Position numbers and translations under genes: made by a program. A stretch of DNA of 64,000 bases, from positions 1 to 64,000 of the forward strand of contig DATCMU010000028.1 in assembly GCA_036563245.1 (NCBI GenBank), given 5' to 3'. The notes beneath the pieces were generated by a model. The model was not told the DNA's origin. It did no database searches and saw only the letters and a list, made by a program, of their open reading frames with translations. Shown in pieces: positions 7,779 through 17,846 of the stretch. Source of the DNA: DATCMU01 sp036563245. Lineage in GTDB: Bacteria > Pseudomonadota > Alphaproteobacteria > Rhizobiales > Devosiaceae. Positions within the stretch are counted from its first letter, which is position 1. Every line of letters starts with the position of its first letter.

Positions 7779-8810
7779 ATGGACGCCATCATCCTGCAAA
7801 TCCTCAACGGTCTGGACAAGGGTGCCGCCTATGCGCTGATCGCCCTTGGGCTGACGCTGATCTTCGGCACGCTGGGAGTGGTGAATTTCGCCCACGGCGC
7901 CCTGTTCATGATCGGCGCGTTCTGCGCCATCACCCTTCAGAGGCTCCTGGGCCTTTCCTTCGAGCAGGTCGATCCCACCCAGAAGGATTTTCTGGGCAAC
8001 CCCCTCAAGGTCAAGGTCCCCTATGTCGAAAGCTGGTTCGGCCACGACCTTGGCTCGGCGATCATAAGCTGGTCGGTACCGCTTGCGATCCTGCTGGCCA
8101 TCCCGGTGATGATCATCGTCGGCATTGCCATGGAGCGCGGTCTGATCAAGCACTTCTACAAGCGCACCCATGCCGAACAGATCCTGGTGACATTCGGCCT
8201 GGCGATCGTCTTGCAGGAAGTGGTGAAGTACTTCTTCGGCCCAAATCCGATCCAGTCGCCGGCACCGGACGCCTTTTCCGGCTCGTTCGATTTTGGCGCC
8301 ATGATCGGCCTGCATGCGGGCGTGATCATCTATCCCTACTGGCGGATGGTCTATTTCCTGTTCTCGCTCGCGGTAGTGGCTGGCGTCTTCGCCTTCCTGC
8401 AATTCACCACGTTCGGAATGGTGGTGCGCGCCGGAATGAATGACCGCCAGACCGTCGGGCTTCTGGGCATCAATATCGACCGCCGCTTCACCATCGTCTT
8501 CGCTATCGCCGCCATCGTCGCCGGCGTCGCGGGCGTGATGTATGCCCCGATCCTCAGCCCGAACTTCCACATGGGCATGGAATTCCTGGTCCTCAGCTTC
8601 GTCGTCGTTGTTGTTGGCGGCATGGGGTCGTTGACCGGCGCTGTCCTGGCGGGTTTCCTGCTCGGCATCCTCCAGTCCTTTGCCTCGATGAACGAGGTCA
8701 AGAGCGTGATCCCGGGTATCGACCAGGTCATCATATATCTCGTCGCAATCGTCATTTTGCTCGTCCGTCCCCGTGGCTTGCTTGGCCGCGCGGGCGTGAT
8801 GGAGGAGTAG
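7779..8810 (+). CDS. ABC transporter permease, LivH family
   Basis: This 343-residue inner-membrane permease of the branched-chain amino acid/urea (LivH/UrtB) family has about 8 hydrophobic segments. The N-terminal signature GAAYALIALGLTLIFGTLGVVNFAHGALFMIG is diagnostic. I chose ATG 7779 (GGAAGGCGGAACC upstream) over the frame opening at 7728. Between the second and third hydrophobic segments (about residues 55-90) there is an extra hydrophilic stretch (VDPTQKDFLGNPLKVKVPYV...), which makes it longer than ordinary LivH (about 300). It ends 3 nt before the next permease. It forms the membrane channel with the LivM homologue; substrate is unassigned. Confidence 0.92.
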   Translation: MDAIILQILNGLDKGAAYALIALGLTLIFGTLGVVNFAHGALFMIGAFCAITLQRLLGLSFEQVDPTQKDFLGNPLKVKVPYVESWFGHDLGSAIISWSVPLAILLAIPVMIIVGIAMERGLIKHFYKRTHAEQILVTFGLAIVLQEVVKYFFGPNPIQSPAPDAFSGSFDFGAMIGLHAGVIIYPYWRMVYFLFSLAVVAGVFAFLQFTTFGMVVRAGMNDRQTVGLLGINIDRRFTIVFAIAAIVAGVAGVMYAPILSPNFHMGMEFLVLSFVVVVVGGMGSLTGAVLAGFLLGILQSFASMNEVKSVIPGIDQVIIYLVAIVILLVRPRGLLGRAGVMEE

Positions 8811-8813
8811 GCC

Positions 8814-10013
8814 ATGCTGGGACTAAGCAAGAAGGACACCGGGTTCCTGCTGTTCGTCACCTTCCTGACGCTGGCAACGCCCGTGTTGCTCCAGCCCTTT
8901 CCGGAAGGCTCCGCGCTGGCGCAGTTCAACGCTGGCTATCCCGACCTGATGCAGCGTTTTGCCATCTATGGCATCTTTGCCATCGGCTTCAATCTGCTGT
9001 TCGGGCTGACCGGCTATCTCAGCTTCGGCCACGCCGCCTTCCTCGGGGTGGGCTCCTATTCCGTGGTCTGGATGTACAAGCTTCTGGGCTACAACGTCGT
9101 GCCCGGCCTGCTGCTGGCCATTGTCGTCTCCGGCCTGTTCGGCCTGGTGATCGGCTACATCTCGCTGCGCCGGTCCGGTATCTATTTCTCGATCCTCACC
9201 CTCGCGTTCGCGCAGATGAGCTACAACCTCGCCTATTCGGTATTCACGCCGCTCACGAATGGCGAAACCGGGCTGCAGGTCTACAGCAATGACCCGCAGG
9301 TCCTGATGGGTCCGAATTCACCCAAGTCCCCGAACCTGTTCGGCCTGCAGATGATCGACAGCATCAAGGTGCCGGTGGGAGACTGGGTATTCACGTTCAA
9401 CATCGGCTACTACTTCACCGCCATCATTGCGATTGCCGTGTTCTATCTGTCGATGCGCATCTTCCGCTCGCCTTTCGGACTGGTCCTGCGCGCGATCAAG
9501 TCCAACCGTACCCGCCTCAACTACGCGGGCATAAACACCAAGCCCTATATGCTCGGCGTGTTCGTGATCTCCGGCATGTACGCCGGACTGGCGGGCGGTC
9601 TGCTGGCGGCGATGGACCCCCTGGCCGGCGCCGAGCGCATGCAATGGACCGCTTCGGGCGAGGTTGTGCTGATGACCATCCTGGGCGGTGCCGGCACTCT
9701 CATGGGTCCGGTCCTTGGCGCTGGCTTCATCAAGTATTTCGAGAACATCTTCTCCAAGATCAACGAAGACATCCTGCACCAGTGGTTCGCCTGGTTGCCG
9801 CCCGGAGCCAACGATTTCGTCACCGGCCTGCTCAAGCCATTCGTCGGCGAAGGCTGGCAACTGACCCTTGGCCTGCTCTTCGTGCTTGTCGTGGTGTTCC
9901 TGCCCGGCGGCATCATGGAGGGCCTGCAACGGATTGGCGCGGGCCTCAGGCATCGGGGCGGCGGTAACCCGACGGCCACTGCGCCCGCCGCCGAAACGCA
10001 ACCCGCCGAATGA
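8814..10013 (+). CDS. ABC transporter permease, LivM family
   Basis: This 399-residue second permease of the same importer shows the LivM hallmark YGIFAIGFNLLFGLTGYLSFGHAAFLGVGSYS near residues 55-90 and SPFGLVLRAIKSNRTRLNYAG in the coupling region (about 220-240). The start lies 3 nt after the previous stop, with GGAGGAG in the end of that gene. A periplasmic insertion around residues 140-190 (LTNGETGLQVYSNDPQVLMG) and a hydrophilic C-terminal tail make it longer than the usual 320-360 residues. With the LivH homologue it would form the heterodimeric pore. Confidence 0.92.
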   Translation: MLGLSKKDTGFLLFVTFLTLATPVLLQPFPEGSALAQFNAGYPDLMQRFAIYGIFAIGFNLLFGLTGYLSFGHAAFLGVGSYSVVWMYKLLGYNVVPGLLLAIVVSGLFGLVIGYISLRRSGIYFSILTLAFAQMSYNLAYSVFTPLTNGETGLQVYSNDPQVLMGPNSPKSPNLFGLQMIDSIKVPVGDWVFTFNIGYYFTAIIAIAVFYLSMRIFRSPFGLVLRAIKSNRTRLNYAGINTKPYMLGVFVISGMYAGLAGGLLAAMDPLAGAERMQWTASGEVVLMTILGGAGTLMGPVLGAGFIKYFENIFSKINEDILHQWFAWLPPGANDFVTGLLKPFVGEGWQLTLGLLFVLVVVFLPGGIMEGLQRIGAGLRHRGGGNPTATAPAAETQPAE

Positions 10014-10036
10014 GCGGCTTGATGGAGAGCTGAGCC

Positions 10037-10810
10037 ATGGCGACGACCGATCACAACATCGTCCTGCACGTCAACGACGTCCACAAGACCTTTGGCGGCC
10101 TGCATGCGCTTGCCGATATCGACCTCGAGGTCGAAGAAGGACAGGTGCACGCCATCATCGGCCCGAACGGCGCCGGCAAGTCGACCCTGCTCAATATCTG
10201 CGTCGGCCGGCTCGCGCCCTCGCGCGGAGCCGTGGTGTTCGACGGCAAGATCCTGACCGGGCGCGAGCCCTACGAGATCAACCAGCTCGGCGTCGCACGC
10301 GTCTTCCAGACCCCCGAGATATTCCCGGACCTGACCGTGCTTCAGAACGTCATGACGCCGGCCTTCGCCAAGCGCGACGGCTCGTTCCGTCTCAACATGT
10401 TCAAGCCTTTGGCACGCGAGAAGCAGATCCGTGACGAGGCCGAACACGTCCTCGAGGATGTCGGTCTGTTTGAAATGCGCGACCACCACTCCGGTTCGCT
10501 GTCCCGCGGTGACAAGCGCCGCATGGAACTTGCGATGTGCCTGATCCAGCAACCGCGCCTCCTGCTGCTGGACGAGCCGACCGCCGGCATGTCGCGTCAC
10601 GACACGAACAGAACCATCGACCTGCTCAAGAAGATCAAGCAGCGCGGCATGACCAAGGTGATCATCGAACACGACATGCACGTGGTGTTTTCGCTCGCCG
10701 ACAAGATCACCGTGCTTGCAGGCGGGCGCATCATCGCCGAGGGTAGCCCGGATGAAGTTCGCGCCAATCCCAAGGTGAAGGAAGCCTATCTTGGGGAGGC
10801 GCAGGAATGA
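10037..10810 (+). CDS. ABC transporter ATP-binding protein, LivG family
   Basis: This 257-residue cytoplasmic ATPase has a Walker A at GPNGAGKST (about residues 44-52), an unusual signature SLSRGDKRRMELAM in place of LSGGQ, Walker B LLLLDEPTAG and a downstream switch His (VIIEHDMHVVF). The RGDKRR form is seen in LivG/UrtD-type proteins. The start has GGAGAGC upstream, and the stop overlaps the LivF start (ATGA). It would energise the LivHM channel together with the next gene. Confidence 0.92.
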   Translation: MATTDHNIVLHVNDVHKTFGGLHALADIDLEVEEGQVHAIIGPNGAGKSTLLNICVGRLAPSRGAVVFDGKILTGREPYEINQLGVARVFQTPEIFPDLTVLQNVMTPAFAKRDGSFRLNMFKPLAREKQIRDEAEHVLEDVGLFEMRDHHSGSLSRGDKRRMELAMCLIQQPRLLLLDEPTAGMSRHDTNRTIDLLKKIKQRGMTKVIIEHDMHVVFSLADKITVLAGGRIIAEGSPDEVRANPKVKEAYLGEAQE

Positions 10811-11586
10811 GCGTGGTCACGATGGACAAAGACATTTCCGCAGCCGCCGGTGTGCAGGGCGCCGAAGCCGCGGCATCCGAAAACACCTATTTCGCGGCGA
10901 GGAACCTGCACGCCTATTACGGCGAAAGCTATATTGTCCAGGGCGTCGGCTTCGAGGTGGCCGAAGGTCAGATCCTTGCACTGCTCGGCCGCAACGGCGC
11001 GGGCAAGACGTCCACGCTGCGCGCCATCGCCCGTGCCGACACCCCGACGCTCAAACAGGGCGAAATCTGGCTGCAGGGGAAACCCATCCATAACATGCAG
11101 GATTACCAGGCCGCTCGCGCCGGCATTCAGCTGGTGCCGGAGGATCGCAGGATCATACAGGGCCTTTCCGTGGAGGAAAATCTGGCCCTTGCCCAGGTTG
11201 CGCCCGGCCATGGCTGGTCGCGCGAACAGATCTACGAGCATTTCCCGCGGCTTGCGGAACGCCGTCGCCAGGAAGGCGTCACCCTTTCGGGCGGCGAACA
11301 GCAGATGCTGGCCATCGCCAGGGCCCTGGCCCGAGAGGTCAAGCTCCTGCTGCTCGACGAGCCCTATGAGGGGCTTGCGCCAGTGATCGTGCACGAGATC
11401 GAGCGCATCTTGATCGGGATCAAGGAGCTTGGAATCACCACGATTATCGTGGAGCAGAATGCGGTTGCAGCCCTCAAGCTCGCGGACCGAGCAGTCATCC
11501 TGGATACCGGCGAGGTCGCCTTCACCGGTACCGCGAAAGAGGTGCTCGAAAACGCTGAGCTCCGGGAGGAATACCTCGCCATCTGA
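10807..11586 (+). CDS. ABC transporter ATP-binding protein, LivF family
   Basis: This 259-residue second ATPase has Walker A GRNGAGKTS, signature TLSGGEQQMLAIARAL, Walker B LLLLDEPYEGLAP and switch segment TIIVEQNAVAALKLADR. The N-terminus carries a 30-residue Ala/Glu-rich extension before the first strand (YFAARNLHAYYGESYIVQ), so translation may alternatively start a few codons later at ATGGACAAAG. The 4-bp overlap with LivG implies coupling. The operon seems to continue to the acyl-CoA synthetase, 133 nt downstream. Confidence 0.92.
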   Translation: MSVVTMDKDISAAAGVQGAEAAASENTYFAARNLHAYYGESYIVQGVGFEVAEGQILALLGRNGAGKTSTLRAIARADTPTLKQGEIWLQGKPIHNMQDYQAARAGIQLVPEDRRIIQGLSVEENLALAQVAPGHGWSREQIYEHFPRLAERRRQEGVTLSGGEQQMLAIARALAREVKLLLLDEPYEGLAPVIVHEIERILIGIKELGITTIIVEQNAVAALKLADRAVILDTGEVAFTGTAKEVLENAELREEYLAI

Positions 11587-11719
11587 CTGGCCAATGACCC
11601 GTCGGGAAGAGGAACCGGTTGCTGCCGCCGATTTCGCCGTGCGGGCCGCCGTCTGATCGCGGCTGCCTGCGATATAAGGGCGCCCGCCTGGCGCCATGCC
11701 ATTGTGGGGGAGAGACGCA

Positions 11720-13666
<1,947 letters not shown>

Positions 13667-13677
13667 GCGGGTCAGAC

Positions 13678-13704
13678 GGCGGGCGGTAACGCTCGCCGCC
13701 CGCC
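13678..13704 (+). terminator. G+C-rich hairpin after the acyl-CoA synthetase gene
   Basis: A perfect 9-bp stem (GGCGGGCGG 13678-13686 with CCGCCCGCC 13696-13704) with a 9-nt loop starts 11 nt after the stop. No T-run follows, so it is a weak or factor-assisted terminator, or an RNA-stabilising hairpin. The 250 nt that follow before the next gene hold no other clear signal. Confidence 0.5.
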
Positions 13705-13956
13705 CTGCGGCAAAACGGCGCAGATTGCCCTTTGCGTCAACCAACTCCTTTACACGGCAAGTCATTGGGTCCATATGCGCGCGCCTGCTCGCAGAGGACG
13801 GCAAAGGCCACTCACCCGCGCCACCAGGCGCGCGTCCGCCTCCGCGAGACCATAGGATCTGGCATGTAATCCCGGCCCACGCCGTCAGGCGAAGGGTCAA
13901 TGGCTGTTCCAGACCGTCAACCTCCCAACGGTCCCGTTCGATCGGGACGAAACAGG

Positions 13957-14412
13957 ATGGAACGCATGGACCTCCGCACGGGGGACGGCCCCCTTTTCTG
14001 GCTCGTTGATGACGACGAGCATTCAGCCCATTTCTTTGCGCGCACTCTGGCGGGCGTTCAGAGCGAAATCCGGATCGACCATCACCCGTCGCCGGACAGG
14101 GCGCTTCGCCGACTGGCCGATCTGTTGGAAACCGATGCCGCGCTGCCGGACATGATCGTCGTCGATCTCAAGGCGCACACTGGCGTCAACGAAAAATTTC
14201 TCGCTCATCTCCGCGCCGCGCTCAGAGGACGTGAAATACCCGTGGTCGTCATGGCGCGCTCGCTTGAGCACAAGGTGCGTGCACCCCTGATTGCCGCCGG
14301 GGCCGACGCAGTGTTCGATCGCAGCGCCGACTTGACGACCTATCGGCAGGAAGTTGCTGCACTCCTTGAGTTCTGGCGGCGCGGCCGGCCGCGGATAGTC
14401 CGGCGCGCATAA
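13957..14412 (+). CDS. degenerate receiver-domain protein (response-regulator-like)
   Basis: This protein of about 151 residues has a CheY-like fold: acidic cluster in FWLVDDDEHSAHF, Asp in DMIVVDLKAHTGVNEKF, and a third strand IPVVVMARSLEHKV. The usual Thr/Ser is in VMARS, and the conserved Lys-Pro of the fifth strand is absent (DAVFDRSADL). Phosphorylation-dependent switching is therefore doubtful, even though the acceptor Asp is kept. Several ATGs compete (13900, 13957, 13966). I took 13957 because the residues before it do not resemble a receiver; ribosome-site support is weak. No output domain is present. It lies alone between the Acs terminator and the quinone oxidoreductase gene. It could be an adaptor in the acyl-sensing circuit; this is a guess. 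Confidence 0.72.
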   Translation: MERMDLRTGDGPLFWLVDDDEHSAHFFARTLAGVQSEIRIDHHPSPDRALRRLADLLETDAALPDMIVVDLKAHTGVNEKFLAHLRAALRGREIPVVVMARSLEHKVRAPLIAAGADAVFDRSADLTTYRQEVAALLEFWRRGRPRIVRRA

Positions 14413-14574
14413 GGGCCGCCCTGCTTCGCCAGATTCCCTGCGGTCCCGAAGAACGGCCGGCCCGGCGCAATTGTCCTGGATCAATATGTGCCGTTTTACT
14501 GGCGCGTATCATCCCCGGGAAAGTCAAACTGGACGGTCGCCCCTCTGGGCGGCCAGTCGATGGGAGATGCAGAT

Positions 14575-15858
14575 ATGGCGCATGTGGTAATTCTCGGCGC
14601 AGGTCTTGGCGGCGCCGTCATGGCCTACGAAATGAAGGATCATCTTCGGTCTGAAGACAAGATCACGGTGGTCACCAAGGATCCAAAGTATCACTTTGTT
14701 CCGTCCAATCCCTGGGTGGCGGTGAACTGGCGCTCCCGCGACGATGTCGAGATCGACCTGGCGCCGGTCATGGCGCGGCGCGGCATCGACTTCAGGACCG
14801 TGGCGGCCGAGAAGGTTCTGCCCGAGGAAAACCGGCTTGAACTGGCCGACGGCACCTCGGTGAATTACGACTATCTCATCATCGCCACCGGCCCCGAACT
14901 GGCTTTTGACGAGATCGAGGGCCTCGGACCCTCGAGCAATACCCAGTCGGTGTGTCACGTCGATCATGCGCTGGAAGCGGGCAAGGCGTTCGAGGAATTC
15001 TGCAAGGATCCGGGCCCCATCATCGTCGGCGCGGTGCAAGGGGCATCGTGCTTCGGCCCTGCCTACGAGTTCACCTTCATCCTGGAGACCGAGCTTCGCC
15101 GCCGCAAGATTCGCGACAAGGTGCCCATGACCTTCGTCACGCCCGAGCCGTATATCGGCCACCTCGGCCTCGATGGTGTTGGCGACACGCGCGGCCTTCT
15201 CGAGAGCGAAATGCGCGACCACCACATCAAGTGGGTGACCAATGCCAAGGTGCAGAAGGTCGAAGACGGCAAGATGCACATCGAGGAGATCGCCGAGGAC
15301 GGAACCTCCAGGGGCACAAAGGAACTGCCGTTCAAATATGCGATGATGCTGCCCGCTTTCCGGGGCATCAAGCCGCTGATGGGCATTGAGGGGCTGGTCA
15401 ATCCACGCGGCTTCGTCATCGTCGACAAGCACCAGCGCAACCCCAAATATCCCAATGTGTTCGGGATCGGGGTATGCGTCGCCATTCCGCCCGTGGGACC
15501 GACGCCTGTGCCCTGCGGCGTGCCCAAGACCGGGTTCATGATCGAATCCATGGTCACCGCCACCGCGCTCAACATCGAAATGCTGCTCAAGGGCGAGGAG
15601 CCCATACACCAGGCAACCTGGAACGCGGTCTGCCTCGCCGATTTCGGCGACAGCGGCGTTGCGTTCGTCGCCCAGCCCCAGATTCCGCCGCGCAACGTGA
15701 ACTGGGCGTCGGAAGGCAAGTGGGTCCACACCGCCAAGATCGGTTTCGAAAAATACTTCATGAACAAGATGCGGCGCGGCACGTCCGAGCCGTTCTACGA
15801 GACCGCCATGCTCAACATGCTCGGAATCGGCAAGCTCAAGAAGACGACGACCGACTGA
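14575..15858 (+). CDS. sqr: sulfide:quinone oxidoreductase
   Basis: This 427-residue flavoprotein starts at MAHVVILGAGLGGAV (FAD-binding GxGxxG). Cysteines fall at positions 127 (SVCHVDHA), 159 (GASCFGP) and 353 (AVCLADFGD), the same numbers as the three essential cysteines reported for Rhodobacter capsulatus SQR. That supports both the function and this start; GGGAG lies 9 nt upstream. Conserved VPCGVPKTGFMIESM near residue 312 and the amphipathic C-terminus (IGFEKYFMNKMRRG) fit a membrane-associated enzyme. It oxidises sulfide and passes electrons to the quinone pool, usually for detoxification or energy. It appears monocistronic, closed by a strong terminator. Confidence 0.9.
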   Translation: MAHVVILGAGLGGAVMAYEMKDHLRSEDKITVVTKDPKYHFVPSNPWVAVNWRSRDDVEIDLAPVMARRGIDFRTVAAEKVLPEENRLELADGTSVNYDYLIIATGPELAFDEIEGLGPSSNTQSVCHVDHALEAGKAFEEFCKDPGPIIVGAVQGASCFGPAYEFTFILETELRRRKIRDKVPMTFVTPEPYIGHLGLDGVGDTRGLLESEMRDHHIKWVTNAKVQKVEDGKMHIEEIAEDGTSRGTKELPFKYAMMLPAFRGIKPLMGIEGLVNPRGFVIVDKHQRNPKYPNVFGIGVCVAIPPVGPTPVPCGVPKTGFMIESMVTATALNIEMLLKGEEPIHQATWNAVCLADFGDSGVAFVAQPQIPPRNVNWASEGKWVHTAKIGFEKYFMNKMRRGTSEPFYETAMLNMLGIGKLKKTTTD

Positions 15859-15871
15859 GGCACCGCCTGGA

Positions 15872-15915
15872 GCGCTTTCAGGAAAAGTGGAAACGTTTTT
15901 CCGGTTCGAAAGCGC
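15872..15915. repeat. 44-bp nested intergenic palindrome (Rhizobiales-type palindromic unit)
   Basis: The outer arms GCGCTTTC (15872-15879) and GAAAGCGC (15908-15915) are perfectly complementary. Inside them, GGAAAA (15881-15886) pairs with TTTTCC (15897-15902). Elements of the form GCGCTTT...GTGGAAAC...AAAGCGC are scattered between genes in many Rhizobiales. I found only this copy in the window. It lies between the sqr stop and the terminator. Confidence 0.6.
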
Positions 15916-15944
15916 GACCATTCAACGGCTCCAATCCAATTGAC

Positions 15945-15981
15945 GGCCCGCCGGCTTTCGCGCCGGCGGGCCTTTTCTTTT
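15945..15981 (+). terminator. rho-independent terminator after sqr
   Basis: An 11-bp perfect stem (GGCCCGCCGGC 15945-15955 with GCCGGCGGGCC 15962-15972), a 6-nt loop and a following TTTTCTTTT tract form a classic intrinsic terminator. It separates the acyl/sulfide region from the purine-catabolism island. Confidence 0.92.
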
Positions 15982-16100
15982 GCCTTTCACGACGGGTCAG
16001 GCAGTGCCAACGAACGTGGCCCCCAGTCCGCTTTTTGCTTGACCGCGCAGAAGCGGCAAACGACGCTGGCCGCCCGAATATCGAACAACGGATACCGCCC

Positions 16101-17813
16101 TTGACTCCCGATGCCGAACTCCTGACCCGCATGATCCGGGCGGGCACTCGTGAAATTCCCGCGGATGTCGTCATTCGCAATGTCCGCCTGCTCGACGTGA
16201 TAACCGGGGCCATCGCGCAGACCGATATCGCCATTGTCGGCGACCGTATCGTTGGCACCCACGCCGAATACGACGCGCACGAGGTCATCGATGGCGAAGG
16301 CCGGTTTGCCGTGCCCGGCTTCATCGATACGCATCTCCACATCGAAAGTTCGCTGGTCACGCCCCATGAATTCGATCGCTGCGTGCTGCCGCATGGCGTG
16401 ACCACGGTAATTTGCGATCCTCACGAGATCGCCAACGTTCTGGGCACCGAGGGCATTCGCTATTTCCTCGACAGCGCCGAACGCACCGTCATGGATATCC
16501 GGGTCAACCTATCCTCGTGCGTACCCGCGACGCGCTTCGAGACGTCCGGTGCACGACTGGAGGTCGACGATCTCGTGCCGTTCCGCGACCATCCACAGGT
16601 CATCGGGCTGGCCGAATTCATGAACTTTCCGGGTGTACTGGCGACAAGTCCCGATGCAATCGCCAAGCTCGTCGCCTTTCAGGACGGACACATCGACGGA
16701 CATGCCCCGCTTCTGTCGGGCACAAGGCTCAACGGCTACCTTGCCGCGCGCATTCGCACCGACCACGAGGCGACCAGCGCCGCAGAGGCGCGGGAGAAGC
16801 TCTCCAAGGGCATGCACATACTGATCCGTGAAGGATCGGTCTCAAAGGATCTGAACGCCCTTGCCGAAGTGCTCGACGAAAACACGTCCGCCTATGTCGC
16901 GCTGTGCACGGACGACCGCAATCCGCTCGACATCGCGGAGGAAGGGCACCTCGATGCTCTCATCCGCCGCCTGATCGACAAGGGCAGACCGCTGCACCAC
17001 GTCTACCGCGCCGCCTCGCACTCGGCCGCCCGCATATTCGGCCTGACCGACCGTGGCCTGCTCGCGCCCGGCTGGCGCGCGGACATCGTGCTGCTCGACG
17101 ACCTTGAGGCGTGCGCCGTCTCCGATGTCATCGCAGGGGGCCGTCTGGTCACCCCCGAGCTGTTTCGAGGACGCGAGACCGTGCCGCCTGTGGGTCTCTC
17201 CTCGATGAAGGCGAAGCCGGTGACCGCCGAGGCCTTCGTGACCCGGCCCCGCCCCGGGGAGAACCGGACACCGGTGATCGGCGTTCGACCCGGCCTCATT
17301 CTCACCTTCCGCGAAGAAGCGACGCTCGAGCATTCCGCCACCGGCCTCAAGCCCGACCTCGCCAACGATGTCATCAAGGTCGCGGTGATCGAACGGCATG
17401 GGATCAACGGCAATATCGGCCGCAGTTTCGTGACCGGTTTCGGCCTCAAGCGCGGAGCCATCGCCTCGTCTGTGGGCCATGACAGCCACAACATCACGGT
17501 GATCGGCGCCGATGACGCCGACATGGCCGCCGCCGTCAACCGCCTGATCGAGATGGGTGGGGGATTTGCGGTCGCCGAAGGCGGCAAGGTGACCGCCGAA
17601 CTCGCCCTGCCACTGGCCGGCCTGATGAGTCTTGAGCCATTCGAGACGGTATCGCACGCGCTCGAGCGGTTGCGGGACAAGGCGCACGACCTTGGCTGCG
17701 TGCTGCCCGAGCCGTTCCTGCAGGTCGCTTTCCTTGCGCTACCGGTGATCCCGCACCTCAAAATGACCGACTTCGGACTGTTTGATGTCGACAAGTTCGA
17801 CTTCGTGAGCTGA
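16101..17813 (+). CDS. ade: adenine deaminase (amidohydrolase type)
   Basis: This enzyme of about 570 residues hydrolyses adenine to hypoxanthine and ammonia, feeding xanthine dehydrogenase. Metal-binding and family motifs are VPGFIDTHLHIESSLVTP, TTVICDPHEIANVLG, CTDDRNPLDIAEEGHLDALIRR, and, in the C-terminal domain, VGHDSHNITVIGADD. The C-terminus (AFLALPVIPHLKMTDFGLFD) matches the full-length family. No ATG is available upstream in frame before the conserved region; TTG at 16101 gives the usual length, while ATG 16131 would trim 10 residues. The long upstream frame reaching back to 15474 lies out of frame over sqr and is not used. It sits at the left edge of the purine island, transcribed toward the CocE-family hydrolase 33 nt downstream. 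Confidence 0.92.
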   Translation: MTPDAELLTRMIRAGTREIPADVVIRNVRLLDVITGAIAQTDIAIVGDRIVGTHAEYDAHEVIDGEGRFAVPGFIDTHLHIESSLVTPHEFDRCVLPHGVTTVICDPHEIANVLGTEGIRYFLDSAERTVMDIRVNLSSCVPATRFETSGARLEVDDLVPFRDHPQVIGLAEFMNFPGVLATSPDAIAKLVAFQDGHIDGHAPLLSGTRLNGYLAARIRTDHEATSAAEAREKLSKGMHILIREGSVSKDLNALAEVLDENTSAYVALCTDDRNPLDIAEEGHLDALIRRLIDKGRPLHHVYRAASHSAARIFGLTDRGLLAPGWRADIVLLDDLEACAVSDVIAGGRLVTPELFRGRETVPPVGLSSMKAKPVTAEAFVTRPRPGENRTPVIGVRPGLILTFREEATLEHSATGLKPDLANDVIKVAVIERHGINGNIGRSFVTGFGLKRGAIASSVGHDSHNITVIGADDADMAAAVNRLIEMGGGFAVAEGGKVTAELALPLAGLMSLEPFETVSHALERLRDKAHDLGCVLPEPFLQVAFLALPVIPHLKMTDFGLFDVDKFDFVS

Positions 17814-17846
17814 CGCGTCCCGCCGGCCAGACAAGGGGATTGGGCG

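Noticed and set aside
15474..16100. Upstream extension of the adenine deaminase frame over the end of sqr
   Set aside because: It crosses the sqr coding region in another frame, the palindromic element and a strong terminator. The real start is TTG 16101 or ATG 16131.
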